Below, piece after piece: positions 41,285 to 50,008 of a DNA stretch of 64,000 nucleotides (its first letter is position 1; each line of letters opens with the position of its first letter). The stretch spans positions 1,302,001-1,366,000 of the forward strand of contig NZ_LT607409.1 of the NCBI RefSeq assembly GCF_900091505.1, given 5' to 3'. The DNA comes from Micromonospora chokoriensis (GTDB lineage: Bacteria; Actinomycetota; Actinomycetes; Mycobacteriales; Micromonosporaceae). Made by a program: the position numbers and the translations under genes. The notes beneath the pieces are model-generated. The model saw only the letters and a program-made list of their open reading frames with translations, ran no database searches and was not told the origin of the DNA.

Positions 41285-41731
41285 ATGAAGATCATCCTGA
41301 CTCAGGAAGTGTCCGGCCTCGGTGCCCCGGGCGACATCGTCGAGGTCAAGAACGGCTACGGCCGTAACTACCTGCTGCCGCAGGGCTTCGCGATCGCCTG
41401 GACCAAGGGCGCGGAAAAGCAGGTCACGGTCATCAAGCGGGCCCGTTCGGCCCGCGAGATCCGCGACCTCGACCACGCCAACGAGGTCAAGGCTCAGCTC
41501 GAGGGTCTCAAGGTCAACCTGAAGGTCCGCGCCGGCGACGGCGGACGGCTCTTCGGCTCGGTCACTCCGGCCGAGATCGTGGACGCCGTCAAGGCGGCCA
41601 GCGGCCCGGTCCTCGACCGTCGCCGGCTGGAGGTGCCCGGTCACATCAAGTCGACCGGCAGCTACCCGGTGAAGATCAAGCTGCACCCTGAGGTGACCGC
41701 GTCGTTCAACCTGAACGTCGTTCAGGGCTGA
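41285..41731 (+). CDS. rplI: 50S ribosomal protein L9
   Basis: A 148-residue L9 with the N-terminal domain ([24 protein letters not shown]), the long connecting helix and the C-terminal domain. GAGGAGGCACCGAT precedes the ATG at 41285. It is the last gene of the operon, followed by an intrinsic hairpin. Confidence 0.97.
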   Translation: MKIILTQEVSGLGAPGDIVEVKNGYGRNYLLPQGFAIAWTKGAEKQVTVIKRARSAREIRDLDHANEVKAQLEGLKVNLKVRAGDGGRLFGSVTPAEIVDAVKAASGPVLDRRRLEVPGHIKSTGSYPVKIKLHPEVTASFNLNVVQG

Positions 41732-41747
41732 CGTCCGCAACACCACA

Positions 41748-41785
41748 ACGAGGGCCCGCACCGAGCAATCGGTGCGGGCCCTCGT
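41748..41785 (+). terminator. Terminator of the rpsF-rplI operon
   Basis: Perfect 17-bp arms, 41748-41764 and 41769-41785 (ACGAGGGCCCGCACCGA and complement), with a 4-nt loop, directly follow rplI. Confidence 0.85.
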
Positions 41786-41851
41786 GCGTACATCGTCAGT
41801 CGACCCCGTCGGGCCTGTGGGCACATCCGAGCCGGGCAGCCGTTACCCCGT

Positions 41852-42016
41852 AAGGCCTGTCTCATAAGAACTGGCCGGCCTGCGGCGGGCCCGAGCGACG
41901 CCCGGCGGCGTTTGGGTTTCGTCCGGATACCACACCGGTATCCGGACGAAACCGCGCCTTGCCGGATCCCCGCCCGGACTCCGCCTCGGCTCGACCGCCG
42001 TTATGAAACAGGCCTT
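41852..42016. mobile_element. MITE-like 165-bp palindromic element
   Basis: The ends are AAGGCCTGTCTCATAA (41852-41867) and, as complement, AAGGCCTGTTTCATAA (42001-42016), 15 of 16 identical. At the exact centre (position 41934) lies a perfect 17-bp hairpin (41915-41931 and 41937-41953; GGTTTCGTCCGGATACC). There is no gene inside. The terminal sequence resembles IS5-type ends, so a non-autonomous transposable element is likely. No clear target duplication was found. Confidence 0.65.
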
Positions 42017-42023
42017 GGGCCCG

Positions 42024-43574
42024 TCACCCGATCGGCTGGCCGGTCACCGCGCTGATCAGCACCGTGGACAGACCACCACCCACGACGGCGGCGGCGACGG
42101 CGATGGTCGCTGAGCGCCATGTCGTGCCCACCCGACGCAGCAGAGCCGCCACGACCAGACTGCTCACCAAGGCGAGACCGAAACGTGGTGAGCCGGCGAG
42201 AAGCGACTCCAACGCGCGTGACCGGGCCGAGTCACAGCCACCGCCACTGATGTCGGTCACACAACCGGCCGGTGCCTGACCGTCCAACGTCAACAGCCAG
42301 ACGAAGATCAGCATCGCGGGCACCAGATAGCAGGCGGCCGTGTACAGCAACGGCCGGACCGAACCGCCCGGATCCGGATCGAGCAGATCGTCCTCGAGAC
42401 GCCGAGAGAACGCGCCGGTGGCCGCGGACTCGACCCGCTGCCGCACCGACGCCGCCCCGACCACAGGTCGGTCCGCCCGACGACGGGACGCTTGACCCGT
42501 CGGCGCGGGCGCGCTACGTGGGCGCGGAGCGGTGTAGCCCACCACCGGAGACCTGGGCGCCGACGTCGTCGGATCCATCCACCGGGGGTCGTCATCGGCC
42601 AGCCGGGTGCCGGGCCAGAACCCCTCGTCCCGTGCCGGCCAACCCTCAGCGGTCACCGGTCGGTCGGAACGCGGTGCCAGCGTACGGTCCCACTGGTCGT
42701 CCTCGATCGCGGACCGTTCCCACTGACCGGTGCGGTCGGACCGCTCCCAACCACCGACGCTCTCCACCGCCGACCACTGCTCACTCAGATCCGCGCCGGC
42801 CGCCGACGGCCACGCGTGCACACCCGAGGCATCCCACGGGTCCACAGCTGGCGGATACGACGGCTCGGGCTCAGCCGGCCGGTCCGCCCCCCGAGCCCAC
42901 GGGTCGGCCGCCGGACGCGACCAGGACTCCTCGGCCGCACGACGGCTGCGCCGGGTGGGGCGCTTCACCTCGGGCTCGGGTGCCGGCTCGGTCGGGGTGG
43001 ACTCCACATCCCCGCCCGACCAGATCACCTGCGGACGGCGTGTGGACGCACGACGAGGACGGCGTTCCTCGACCGTGCCGGAGACCGGCTCGTCCTCTCC
43101 GCTGTCAGCGCGACGACGGCCCGCGTACCCCTGCTCCTGCGGACGGTCGAGGGTCCACTCCCGGGTGTGGTCCGAGTCGGGTGCGGCGCCGATCGCCGCC
43201 TGCTCGCGCCACCCGGTCTCGCCGGCCCGCCGCCGGCCGCTCGCCGACTCGGCCGACCGTCGGCCGGCACCCGACTCGGCCGACCGTCGGCCGGCACCCG
43301 ACGTGGGCATCTCGCGTTCGTCCTCGTCCGGGGCCGCGTGGCGGCCACCGCCGTCGGCGTGCCGGACACCCGACTCCAGGGCCCACCGAGGCAGGTAGGC
43401 GTCGACGGGCTCGTCCTGGCCGCGGTCCAACGCACGCCGTCGGCTGGAGGTGCGGTAGCGCCCCTCCTCGTCGTACGGATCAACCGGAAGGGACGCCGCG
43501 CGCTCACTCCACGAGGCGGTCGGCGGGCTCTCGCGCGGGCTGCCATCCCCGCGCCCCCAGTCCCGGTAACTCAC
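42024..43574 (-). CDS. Conserved membrane protein with long charged N-terminus
   Basis: A 516-residue protein I do not recognise. Residues 1-405 are hydrophilic, rich in Arg, Asp, Ser, Pro and Trp, and include a duplicated S-G-A-G-R-R-S-A-E block (about 92-110) and repeated short W-E-R-S segments. At least three membrane helices follow (about 412-435, 465-485, 490-512), with a Cys pair in the first outer loop (G-C-V-T-D-I-S-G-G-G-C-D). GTG 43574 is the start giving Y-R-D-W-G-R-G. It lies convergent to rplI and divergent from dnaB; the mycobacterial rplI-dnaB interval also contains an uncharacterised gene. Confidence 0.7.
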   Translation of the reverse strand: MSYRDWGRGDGSPRESPPTASWSERAASLPVDPYDEEGRYRTSSRRRALDRGQDEPVDAYLPRWALESGVRHADGGGRHAAPDEDEREMPTSGAGRRSAESGAGRRSAESASGRRRAGETGWREQAAIGAAPDSDHTREWTLDRPQEQGYAGRRRADSGEDEPVSGTVEERRPRRASTRRPQVIWSGGDVESTPTEPAPEPEVKRPTRRSRRAAEESWSRPAADPWARGADRPAEPEPSYPPAVDPWDASGVHAWPSAAGADLSEQWSAVESVGGWERSDRTGQWERSAIEDDQWDRTLAPRSDRPVTAEGWPARDEGFWPGTRLADDDPRWMDPTTSAPRSPVVGYTAPRPRSAPAPTGQASRRRADRPVVGAASVRQRVESAATGAFSRRLEDDLLDPDPGGSVRPLLYTAACYLVPAMLIFVWLLTLDGQAPAGCVTDISGGGCDSARSRALESLLAGSPRFGLALVSSLVVAALLRRVGTTWRSATIAVAAAVVGGGLSTVLISAVTGQPIG

Positions 43575-43971
43575 GGCCGGAGTGTGACCCTTCTGAACCC
43601 AAAGCGGAATCCGCTGTCCAGGTGTAGCCGTTCGCTGGAGATAGTACGGGACGATCGTGTCACAGAGCCGACCGAAATATCTTCCTCCACAGGCTGGGGA
43701 GCATGTTTTCGCAGTTCAGGCCGTTCTGAGGAAGAATTCCCCAACAGTTATCCACAGGCTGTGCACACTCCACGCACATGCTGTCCACCGGCATCCACAG
43801 GTTGTCCCGAGGCTCGTCCACCGGCCTTGTTGAGTCTCTGACCTCGGGGTCCGTATGGTTGGCCCTCGACCGCCGGTCTGATGGCCCCCGATCGGCCGGC
43901 CTGGTCGGACGGAAGCGTCGTACCCCAGCGGTAGAGCTGGGATCGGGTTCGGCGCAGTGGAGGGGGGACCC
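43575..43971. other. Upstream region of dnaB
   Basis: About 400 bp between divergent genes, AT-richer around 43640-43760. It contains a perfect DnaA box (43748-43756) and further short TCCACAG motifs (43686-43692, 43794-43800). No gene is apparent. Confidence 0.6.
43748..43756 (+). promoter_or_regulatory. DnaA box upstream of dnaB
   Basis: A perfect TTATCCACA 216 bp before the dnaB start codon. Loose TCCACAG motifs flank it on both sides. Confidence 0.65.
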
Positions 43972-46719
43972 GTGTCGGTCACTGACGACATGCGGGCAGA
44001 TTCACGCTCCGGCGGAGGCCAACCACCGGCGCAGCGGGACGGCCAGTTCGACAAGACCCCGCCGCAGGACGTGGCAGCCGAGCAGTGCGTCCTCGGCGGC
44101 ATGCTGCTCTCCAAGGACGCCATCGCCGACGTCGTCGAGATCCTCAAGACCAACGACTTCTACCGGCCGGTGCACGCCACCATCTTCGACACCATCCTGG
44201 ACATCTACGGTCGTGGTGAGCCGGCCGACCCGATCACCGTGGCCGCCGCCCTGACCGACTCCGGTGACCTGGCCCGCATCGGCGGCGCACCGTACCTGCA
44301 CACCCTCATCGCCAGCGTGCCCACCGCCGCGAACGCTGCCTACTACGCGCGGATCGTCAGCGAACGGGCGGTGCTGCGCCGGCTGGTCGAGGCCGGCACC
44401 AAGATCGTGCAGCTGGGCTACGGCACCGCGAGCGGCGGCAGCCGCGACGTGGACGACATCGTGGACCTCGCCCAGCAGGCCGTCTACGACGTCACCGAAC
44501 GCCGGGTCAGCGAGGACTTCGCGATCCTGGCCGACATGTTGCAGCCGACGCTGGACGAGATCGAGGCGGTGGGTGCGCAGGGCGGTGTGATGACCGGCGT
44601 GCCGACCGGCTTCAGCGACCTGGACCGGCTGCTCAACGGTCTGCACGCCGGCCAGTTGGTGATCGTCGCCGGCCGGCCTGGGTTGGGCAAGGCGCTCGCA
44701 CTCGACACCCCACTGCCGACTCCGGACGGCTGGACCACGATGGGCGAGATCCGGGTGGGTGATCAACTGATGGCGGCTGACGGCAGTCCCACCACCGTCA
44801 CGCACGCCTTCGACGTGATGCATGGCCGGCCCTGCTACGAAGTCGAGTTCTCCGACGGCACGGTCATCGTGGCGGACGCGGAGCACCTGTGGAAGACGAC
44901 CACCCGAGCGAGCAGACGGCCGGGGCCGGCGCGGCAAAGCCGGCGCTGGTCCGAGTCGTCGATGGCCAACGTACGCGCGGCGCACGAGAGTCTCGGCGCC
45001 AAGGGCAACCAGCCCGTCACACTCTTTGACACGATCGCGCAGGTCGGCCCGGAGTTCCGGCCTTTCCTGCACACCGTCGCCCGCCAAGTCGGGTCGATCG
45101 GCCGGATCAGCCGCCCCGTCGTCCGAGACGGCAGGACGCGGAACTGGACGGCGCCCGGCTATCCGGCCGGACCTCTTCTGAGCGCACTTCTTGAGCGGAC
45201 CGCACGGAAGAGCAACTCCGACAGCCAGGCCGACTACGGCGGTGTCGTCACCACTGCCGAGATCGCGGCCACACTCCGCACTGACACCGCCGATCGACGG
45301 CTGAACCACGCGGTACGGAACACCGCCCCCCTTCAGCTACCGGACCGGGAGCTGTTGGTTCCGCCGTACACATTGGGAGTCTGGCTCGGTGATGGGCACA
45401 CCCACGCCAGCCGCTTCACCACTGCGGATCCGGAGATGGTCACGTACATCGAGGCGGACGGCTTCTCGGTGAGGCCCAGTGGACCGATGGTCTACACCAT
45501 CCTCCTGGAGGCAGAGCCTGTCGCTCCGGGGATTGGCAACAAGAACCGTTCCTTTGTCGGGCTGCTGCGTACGATCGGGGTGGCAGGCGACAAGCACATC
45601 CCAAGCGCCTACCTGCGCGCCTCCGAGGCCCAGCGTCGCGCGTTGCTGGCCGGCCTGATGGACACCGACGGCACTGTCGGCCCTTCAGGCAACCTGCAAT
45701 ACACGTCGACCTCCAAGCGGCTGGCAGACGACGTGCGTGAGCTCGTGATAGGCCTCGGGTACCGCTGCACTGTCAACCGGAAGTCCGTACGCGGCCGCAC
45801 CCCGGAATCGTCGATCGCCTACACGTTGAACTTCTCCACTCCGGGCCCTGTCTTCCGGCTGAAGCGGAAGCAGGATGCACACGCGGAACGGCGTCGAACC
45901 GTCTCCGACGCTCGGACGGCCTCCCGGTTCATCGTCGACGTCCGGCCGGTCCCCAGCGTGCCGGTGCGCTGCGTGACTGTCGACAACGAGGAGCACCTGT
46001 ATCTGGCCAGCCGGGCCATGATCCCGACGCACAACAGCACAGCAAGCATGGACTTCGCGCGAAACGCTGCAATTCGGGCTAATCAGGCGGCGGCCATCTT
46101 CTCGCTGGAAATGAGCAAGGTCGAGATCGTCATGCGACTTCTCTCGGCCGAGGCGCGGGTGCCGCTGCACGTGCTGCGCAGTGGGCAGCTCTCCGACGAC
46201 GACTGGACGAAGCTGGCCCGCTGCATGGGTGAGATCAGCGAAGCGCCGCTCTTCGTCGACGACACGCCGAGCATGAACCTGATGGAGATCCGGGCCAAGG
46301 CTCGGCGGCTCAAGCAGCGGCACGACCTCAAGATGATCGTGGTCGACTATCTCCAGCTGATGACCTCGCCGAAGCGCACCGAGAGTCGTCAGCAGGAGGT
46401 CGCGGACCTCTCCCGTGGACTCAAGCTGTTGGCCAAGGAGGTCGAGTGCCCGGTCATCGCGGTGAGTCAGCTGAACCGTGGCCCCGAGCAGCGCACCGAC
46501 AAGCGACCCCAACTGTCCGATTTGCGCGAATCTGGGTCAATTGAGCAAGATGCCGACGTTGTCATCCTTCTGCACCGCGACGACTACTACGACAAGGAGT
46601 CGCCGCGCGCGGGCGAGGCGGATTTCATCGTTGCCAAGCATCGGAATGGCCCTACCGACACCGTGACCGTCGCCGCCCAGCTGCATCTGTCACGCTTCGT
46701 GGACATGGCCATCGGCTAG
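43972..46719 (+). CDS. dnaB: Replicative DNA helicase DnaB, intein-containing
   Basis: A 915-residue precursor. After removal of the 448-residue intein (241-688) a 467-residue DnaB helicase remains, which unwinds DNA at the replication fork. The N-terminal domain (about 25-170; P-P-Q-D-V-A-A-E-Q-C-V-L-G-G-M-L) and the RecA-like motor are complete. The Walker A loop G-R-P-G-L-G-K/S-T is split by the intein between Lys and Ser. Walker B is M-I-V-V-D-Y-L-Q-L-M, followed by S-R-Q-Q-E-V and the arginine finger region. GTG 43972 has GGAGGGGGGA upstream. The host gene is active only after protein splicing. Confidence 0.96.
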   Translation: MSVTDDMRADSRSGGGQPPAQRDGQFDKTPPQDVAAEQCVLGGMLLSKDAIADVVEILKTNDFYRPVHATIFDTILDIYGRGEPADPITVAAALTDSGDLARIGGAPYLHTLIASVPTAANAAYYARIVSERAVLRRLVEAGTKIVQLGYGTASGGSRDVDDIVDLAQQAVYDVTERRVSEDFAILADMLQPTLDEIEAVGAQGGVMTGVPTGFSDLDRLLNGLHAGQLVIVAGRPGLGKALALDTPLPTPDGWTTMGEIRVGDQLMAADGSPTTVTHAFDVMHGRPCYEVEFSDGTVIVADAEHLWKTTTRASRRPGPARQSRRWSESSMANVRAAHESLGAKGNQPVTLFDTIAQVGPEFRPFLHTVARQVGSIGRISRPVVRDGRTRNWTAPGYPAGPLLSALLERTARKSNSDSQADYGGVVTTAEIAATLRTDTADRRLNHAVRNTAPLQLPDRELLVPPYTLGVWLGDGHTHASRFTTADPEMVTYIEADGFSVRPSGPMVYTILLEAEPVAPGIGNKNRSFVGLLRTIGVAGDKHIPSAYLRASEAQRRALLAGLMDTDGTVGPSGNLQYTSTSKRLADDVRELVIGLGYRCTVNRKSVRGRTPESSIAYTLNFSTPGPVFRLKRKQDAHAERRRTVSDARTASRFIVDVRPVPSVPVRCVTVDNEEHLYLASRAMIPTHNSTASMDFARNAAIRANQAAAIFSLEMSKVEIVMRLLSAEARVPLHVLRSGQLSDDDWTKLARCMGEISEAPLFVDDTPSMNLMEIRAKARRLKQRHDLKMIVVDYLQLMTSPKRTESRQQEVADLSRGLKLLAKEVECPVIAVSQLNRGPEQRTDKRPQLSDLRESGSIEQDADVVILLHRDDYYDKESPRAGEADFIVAKHRNGPTDTVTVAAQLHLSRFVDMAIG
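44692..46035 (+). other. DnaB class 3 intein with LAGLIDADG endonuclease
   Basis: A 448-residue intein inserted in the helicase P-loop. It starts with Ala (A-L-A-L-D-T-P-L-P-T) instead of Cys/Ser, and ends H-N before Ser+1. The class 3 triplet is present: Trp67 in A-D-A-E-H-L-W (block B), Cys427 in P-V-R-C-V-T-V-D-N (block F) and Thr446 in P-T-H-N (block G). The homing endonuclease keeps both dodecapeptides, L-G-V-W-L-G-D-G-H and L-L-A-G-L-M-D-T-D-G, so it may still be able to home. The mycobacterial DnaB intein sits at the same kind of P-loop site. Confidence 0.9.
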
Positions 46720-46720
46720 C

Positions 46721-47398
46721 TCATCCGAGCAGTGGAAACCAGCCCGCCGACTCGCCCAACTCCAGTCGGTCCCGGTCGGTGAGCGGCACCCGCCCGGTCG
46801 CCTTCAGCAGGTAGTCGTGGTCGCTCCAGGCGGCCGGGCGGACGGTGTCGTCGCTGAGCAGGCCGTCCATTGTGGCCACCGCGACGCGTGTCGCCAGTGG
46901 ACCCGGGGGCGGCGCGTCGGGCAGGTCCACGATCAGGTCCAGGTGATGGACGACCGCCTCAGTCGTCAGGGTGGCGAGGAAGTCCGGTACGCGCAGCACG
47001 TGTCCCTGCGTGGTCACGTACCCCTGCGGGTTGCTCGACGCGGCGGCGCGGACCGCCGCAGGGGCGGTGTCCCGCCAGAGCCGGACGATTCCGGTCGGGC
47101 GGTCGAACGCGGCGGCCGAGCGGCGGACCCACCAGGCGTGCCCGGCGGCCTCGTCGTCACCACCGGGGAAGTCACGCCAGTAGCTGACGTCGTCGACGTC
47201 GGCGGGGCCGTCCACGGGGCTGGCCAGTGCGACGAGCGCACGCTGGGCGTCGCCGAGCACGTGCAGGAGCAGGTCCGCGACGAGCCAGCCGTGACAGCGG
47301 GTGGTCCGTTGCAGGCCGCCGTCACCCAGGGCGTCGACCACTGCGGTGATCCCGGCGTACGCCTGGGCCAACGCCTCGTCGGGTCGGATCGCGGTCAT
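46721..47398 (-). CDS. Mycothiol-dependent maleylpyruvate isomerase-like (DinB-fold) protein
   Basis: A 225-residue protein of the MDMPI_N/DinB-like superfamily. Helix-bundle metal ligands are suggested by T-R-C-H-G-W-L-V-A-D-L-L-L-H-V (about 32-46) and E-A-V-V-H-H-L-D-L (about 145-153). Such proteins often use mycothiol as thiol cofactor, consistent with ino1 in this genome, but the substrate is unknown. ATG 47398 is chosen, as upstream codons look non-coding. It converges on dnaB with a 1-nt gap. Confidence 0.8.
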   Translation of the reverse strand: MTAIRPDEALAQAYAGITAVVDALGDGGLQRTTRCHGWLVADLLLHVLGDAQRALVALASPVDGPADVDDVSYWRDFPGGDDEAAGHAWWVRRSAAAFDRPTGIVRLWRDTAPAAVRAAASSNPQGYVTTQGHVLRVPDFLATLTTEAVVHHLDLIVDLPDAPPPGPLATRVAVATMDGLLSDDTVRPAAWSDHDYLLKATGRVPLTDRDRLELGESAGWFPLLG

Positions 47399-47502
47399 GC
47401 GAACCAGCCTGGCACGGCGAGTTCCACCCACCAACCATCGGCGGTGGGGGCGTTGTGCCCGGGTCGACACGTGGATCGACCCGGGCGCCAGGTCGGCTGT
47501 GC

Positions 47503-47889
47503 TCAGCCGAACATCTCGTCGAGGAAGCCCTTGCGCTTCTTCTGCCGGTAGTGGCCGTGGTAGCCGTGGTGCTGCTGCTGGTGGCCGTACGCCGGTGCCG
47601 GCGGGTAGCCGTGTGCGGGCGGGGGCGGCGGCGGGACAGCACCGTAGCCGGGCTGGTGGGGGGCCGGGGGCGGCGGAGGCGGCGGGTAACCGGCCGGCTG
47701 ATGGGCGGGCTGCGCCGGCGTGCCGCCGCTCTGCTGGCGGCTCCAGTTGGCCTCCGCCTCGAAGAGCTTCTCCAGCTCACCGCGGTCCAGGAAGATGCCT
47801 CGGCACTCCCCGCACTGGTCGATGACGACTCCGCTGCGCTCGTACTGGCGCATTTCTCCGCGACACTTGGGACAGGTGAGACTACTCAT
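47503..47889 (-). CDS. Zinc-ribbon (TFIIB-type) protein with Pro/His-rich tail
   Basis: A 128-residue protein. Residues 1-45 form a zf-TFIIB domain with two CxxC pairs (C-P-K-C, C-G-E-C) and the conserved G-I-F-L-D-R-G-E-L-E-K-L. The remainder is Pro, Tyr, Gly and His-rich, ending K-K-R-K-G-F-L-D-E-M-F-G. Function is unknown; the domain is widespread as a small stand-alone protein. The start is ATG 47889. Confidence 0.83.
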   Translation of the reverse strand: MSSLTCPKCRGEMRQYERSGVVIDQCGECRGIFLDRGELEKLFEAEANWSRQQSGGTPAQPAHQPAGYPPPPPPPAPHQPGYGAVPPPPPPAHGYPPAPAYGHQQQHHGYHGHYRQKKRKGFLDEMFG

Positions 47890-47911
47890 CGCACGACGGT
47901 ACCTGGTGGAC

Positions 47912-48544
47912 CTATGCGGTTGCTGTGAGCGCCTCGGTGACTTCTTCATCGGAAACTTCGTGGAAGTCGTCGTAGTAGACGCTCACCGCACCGAAGTCCG
48001 GCGGACGTTGCGCGCAGATCACCTGGTCGGCCTCGGCGGCGACGAGTTCGTAGGCTTCCTGTGCGCCCACCGGGACGGCTACCACCACCCGGTTGGCGCC
48101 GAGTTGGCGTGCGACCTCCACGGCGGCGCGGGCGGTCGCGCCGGTGGCGAGACCGTCGTCGACGATCACCGCCGTCCCCCCGGTGAGGTCCAGTGGTGGG
48201 CGACCGCCCCGGTAGAGCCGTTCCCGGCGCTCCAGTTCGGCCTGCTCCCGTTGCCTGACCTCGGCGATGTCGTCGCTGCTGAGTCGGCTGGCCACCGCGT
48301 CGTTGAGGACCTGGACGCCGCCCGGTCCGAGCGCGCCGAAGGCGACCTCCCGGGCCCACGGCATTCCGAGCTTACGGACGACCAGCACGTCCAGCGGAGC
48401 GCCGAGGCGTTCGGCGACGACCCGGGCGACCGGTACGCCGCCACGGACGAGACCGAGGACGACGACGTCGGGTTCGCCGACGAGTGCGGTGAGCCGGTCG
48501 GAGAGCACCCGGCCGGCGTCGGCCCGGTCGCGGTAGGTCGTCAT
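47912..48544 (-). CDS. Phosphoribosyltransferase family protein
   Basis: A 210-residue type I PRTase-fold protein. The PRPP loop is A-V-I-V-D-D-G-L-A-T-G-A-T-A-R-A-A, and the N-terminal V-L-G-L-V-R-G-G-V-P-V-A and D-V-L-V-V-R-K-L-G-M-P match the family found next to dienelactone hydrolase or erythromycin-esterase genes. The reaction partner is unknown. The start is ATG 48544; its stop lies 22 nt before the zinc-ribbon gene on the same strand. Confidence 0.88.
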   Translation of the reverse strand: MTTYRDRADAGRVLSDRLTALVGEPDVVVLGLVRGGVPVARVVAERLGAPLDVLVVRKLGMPWAREVAFGALGPGGVQVLNDAVASRLSSDDIAEVRQREQAELERRERLYRGGRPPLDLTGGTAVIVDDGLATGATARAAVEVARQLGANRVVVAVPVGAQEAYELVAAEADQVICAQRPPDFGAVSVYYDDFHEVSDEEVTEALTATA

Positions 48545-48585
48545 GCCTTCAGGTCTACGCCCTGATGCGGTTCCGCGCCGGGCAG

Positions 48586-49932
48586 TTACGCGGAAGTGGC
48601 CCGACCGGACAGGTGGCCGGGCATCGCTGTCGGTGGCGTGTCGGTGGGGCGGTGCAGGGCAGGTGCCCAGGTGAGCAGGGCGAGCGGGTACAGCAGGTAG
48701 CCGAAGCGGGTCGTGGGCATCAGGGCGATGGCGGCGAGTAGTCCGTACCCGCAGATGACGGCGGTGGCGACGGCGGTGCGGGGCGGGCGGCGGGCGAGCC
48801 GGACGGCGATGGCGACGCCCGCCGCGACCAGCAGCGCGGCGGCGATCAACCGGCCGGCGGGCAGCCCGGTGGCGATCAGGTAGCCGGGGAACGGGGACTG
48901 CGCGGGGCTGGTGACCAGGCCGTGGCCGAGGGGGAAGCGCAGCACGTTCTCGGTCAGCGCGTCGCGGTCGACGAGCATCGCGGGCAGGAGGGCGGCGACC
49001 GGCAGGCCGATCGCGCCGGCGGCGACGCGCGCGCCGGCGCGTCGGGTCAGACCCCAGACGATGAGGACCAGGGCGACCGGCCAGGCGAACAGCTTCAGCG
49101 CGCCGGCCAGCCCGACCGCGAGACCGGCCCGGCCGGGTCGGTCGGTGGCGGCGAGCGCGAGGGCCAGCAGGCAGAGCGCGAGTACGGGGAGGTCGTCGCC
49201 GCCGGTGGCGAGGGTGAGGGCGCAGATCGGCAGTACGGTGGCGGCCTGCACGCCGCGCAGCAGCGCGGCGTTGCGGCGGTGAGCGGTGCCGGTCTTGTCC
49301 GTGTCGGCAGGTGTCCCGCGCAGGGCGCCCACGGCCAGGGCGAGCGCCAGCGCGGTGCCCACCGCGAACCAGACTCGGGAGTCGGTCCACCAGGTGTCGA
49401 CGAACGCTCGGGGTAGGCCGAACATCGCCATGCCGGGCTGGTACGGGGTGTAGCCCATCAGTTGGTCGCCCGGTGGCAGGGCGGCGATCGCGTCCGGTCC
49501 GAGGTACGGGGTGCCGTGTTCCAGGAGGCGCGCGCCGGCGTGCTCCACGACCAGCACCTCCTCCTGGGCCCGGTCGGTGCGCCCGCCGGCCCGCTCGATG
49601 CTCTGCCAGAGCAGAGGCAGCAGTGCGGTGCCCGCCCAGGCGAGACCGGTGACCGCCCAGCGGGCTGGCAGCCCGACCAGCGGCGAGGTGGGGGTGCGAC
49701 GGCGCAGCAGCAGTTGGGCGGTCACCACCAGCGTCGCGACCAGGTAGCCGGCTGCGGCGATCGTGCCCCAGGCCCGGTGCGGCAGCAGGGTCGACGTGAC
49801 TGCGGTGATCGCGGCGAAGACGGTCGACGCGGCGTAGAGAGCAAGGTCGAGGGCGAGTCCGCCGGCGGCGGTGTCGAACGTCCGCCAGTGCCAGCGACGG
49901 CGGCGGCGGGCGGTCGGGTCGTCGGCGATCAC
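48586..49932 (-). CDS. Polytopic membrane protein, GT87/DUF2029-like
   Basis: A 448-residue protein with about 11 membrane helices. A loop Y-T-P-Y-Q-P-G-M-A-M and the motif A-G-A-L-K-L-F-A-W-P resemble the GT87 mannosyltransferase family (compare A-A-K-L-W-P in the gene at 34631). No obvious conserved partner lies nearby. GTG 49932 is the start. Confidence 0.72.
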   Translation of the reverse strand: MIADDPTARRRRRWHWRTFDTAAGGLALDLALYAASTVFAAITAVTSTLLPHRAWGTIAAAGYLVATLVVTAQLLLRRRTPTSPLVGLPARWAVTGLAWAGTALLPLLWQSIERAGGRTDRAQEEVLVVEHAGARLLEHGTPYLGPDAIAALPPGDQLMGYTPYQPGMAMFGLPRAFVDTWWTDSRVWFAVGTALALALAVGALRGTPADTDKTGTAHRRNAALLRGVQAATVLPICALTLATGGDDLPVLALCLLALALAATDRPGRAGLAVGLAGALKLFAWPVALVLIVWGLTRRAGARVAAGAIGLPVAALLPAMLVDRDALTENVLRFPLGHGLVTSPAQSPFPGYLIATGLPAGRLIAAALLVAAGVAIAVRLARRPPRTAVATAVICGYGLLAAIALMPTTRFGYLLYPLALLTWAPALHRPTDTPPTAMPGHLSGRATSA

Positions 49933-50008
49933 GGCGCAAGTCTGGCAGACCGGTCCGCTTCGGCACCGGGCCGAGCCGGTCGGATCCGGCGTTGCCGGAC
50001 GCGGCCGG

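Noticed and set aside
47912..49966. 684-codon frame reading through the GT87-like gene into the phosphoribosyltransferase
   Set aside because: Only the last 210 codons resemble a family; the upstream part is an Arg/Pro-rich off-frame reading of the 48586-49932 gene.
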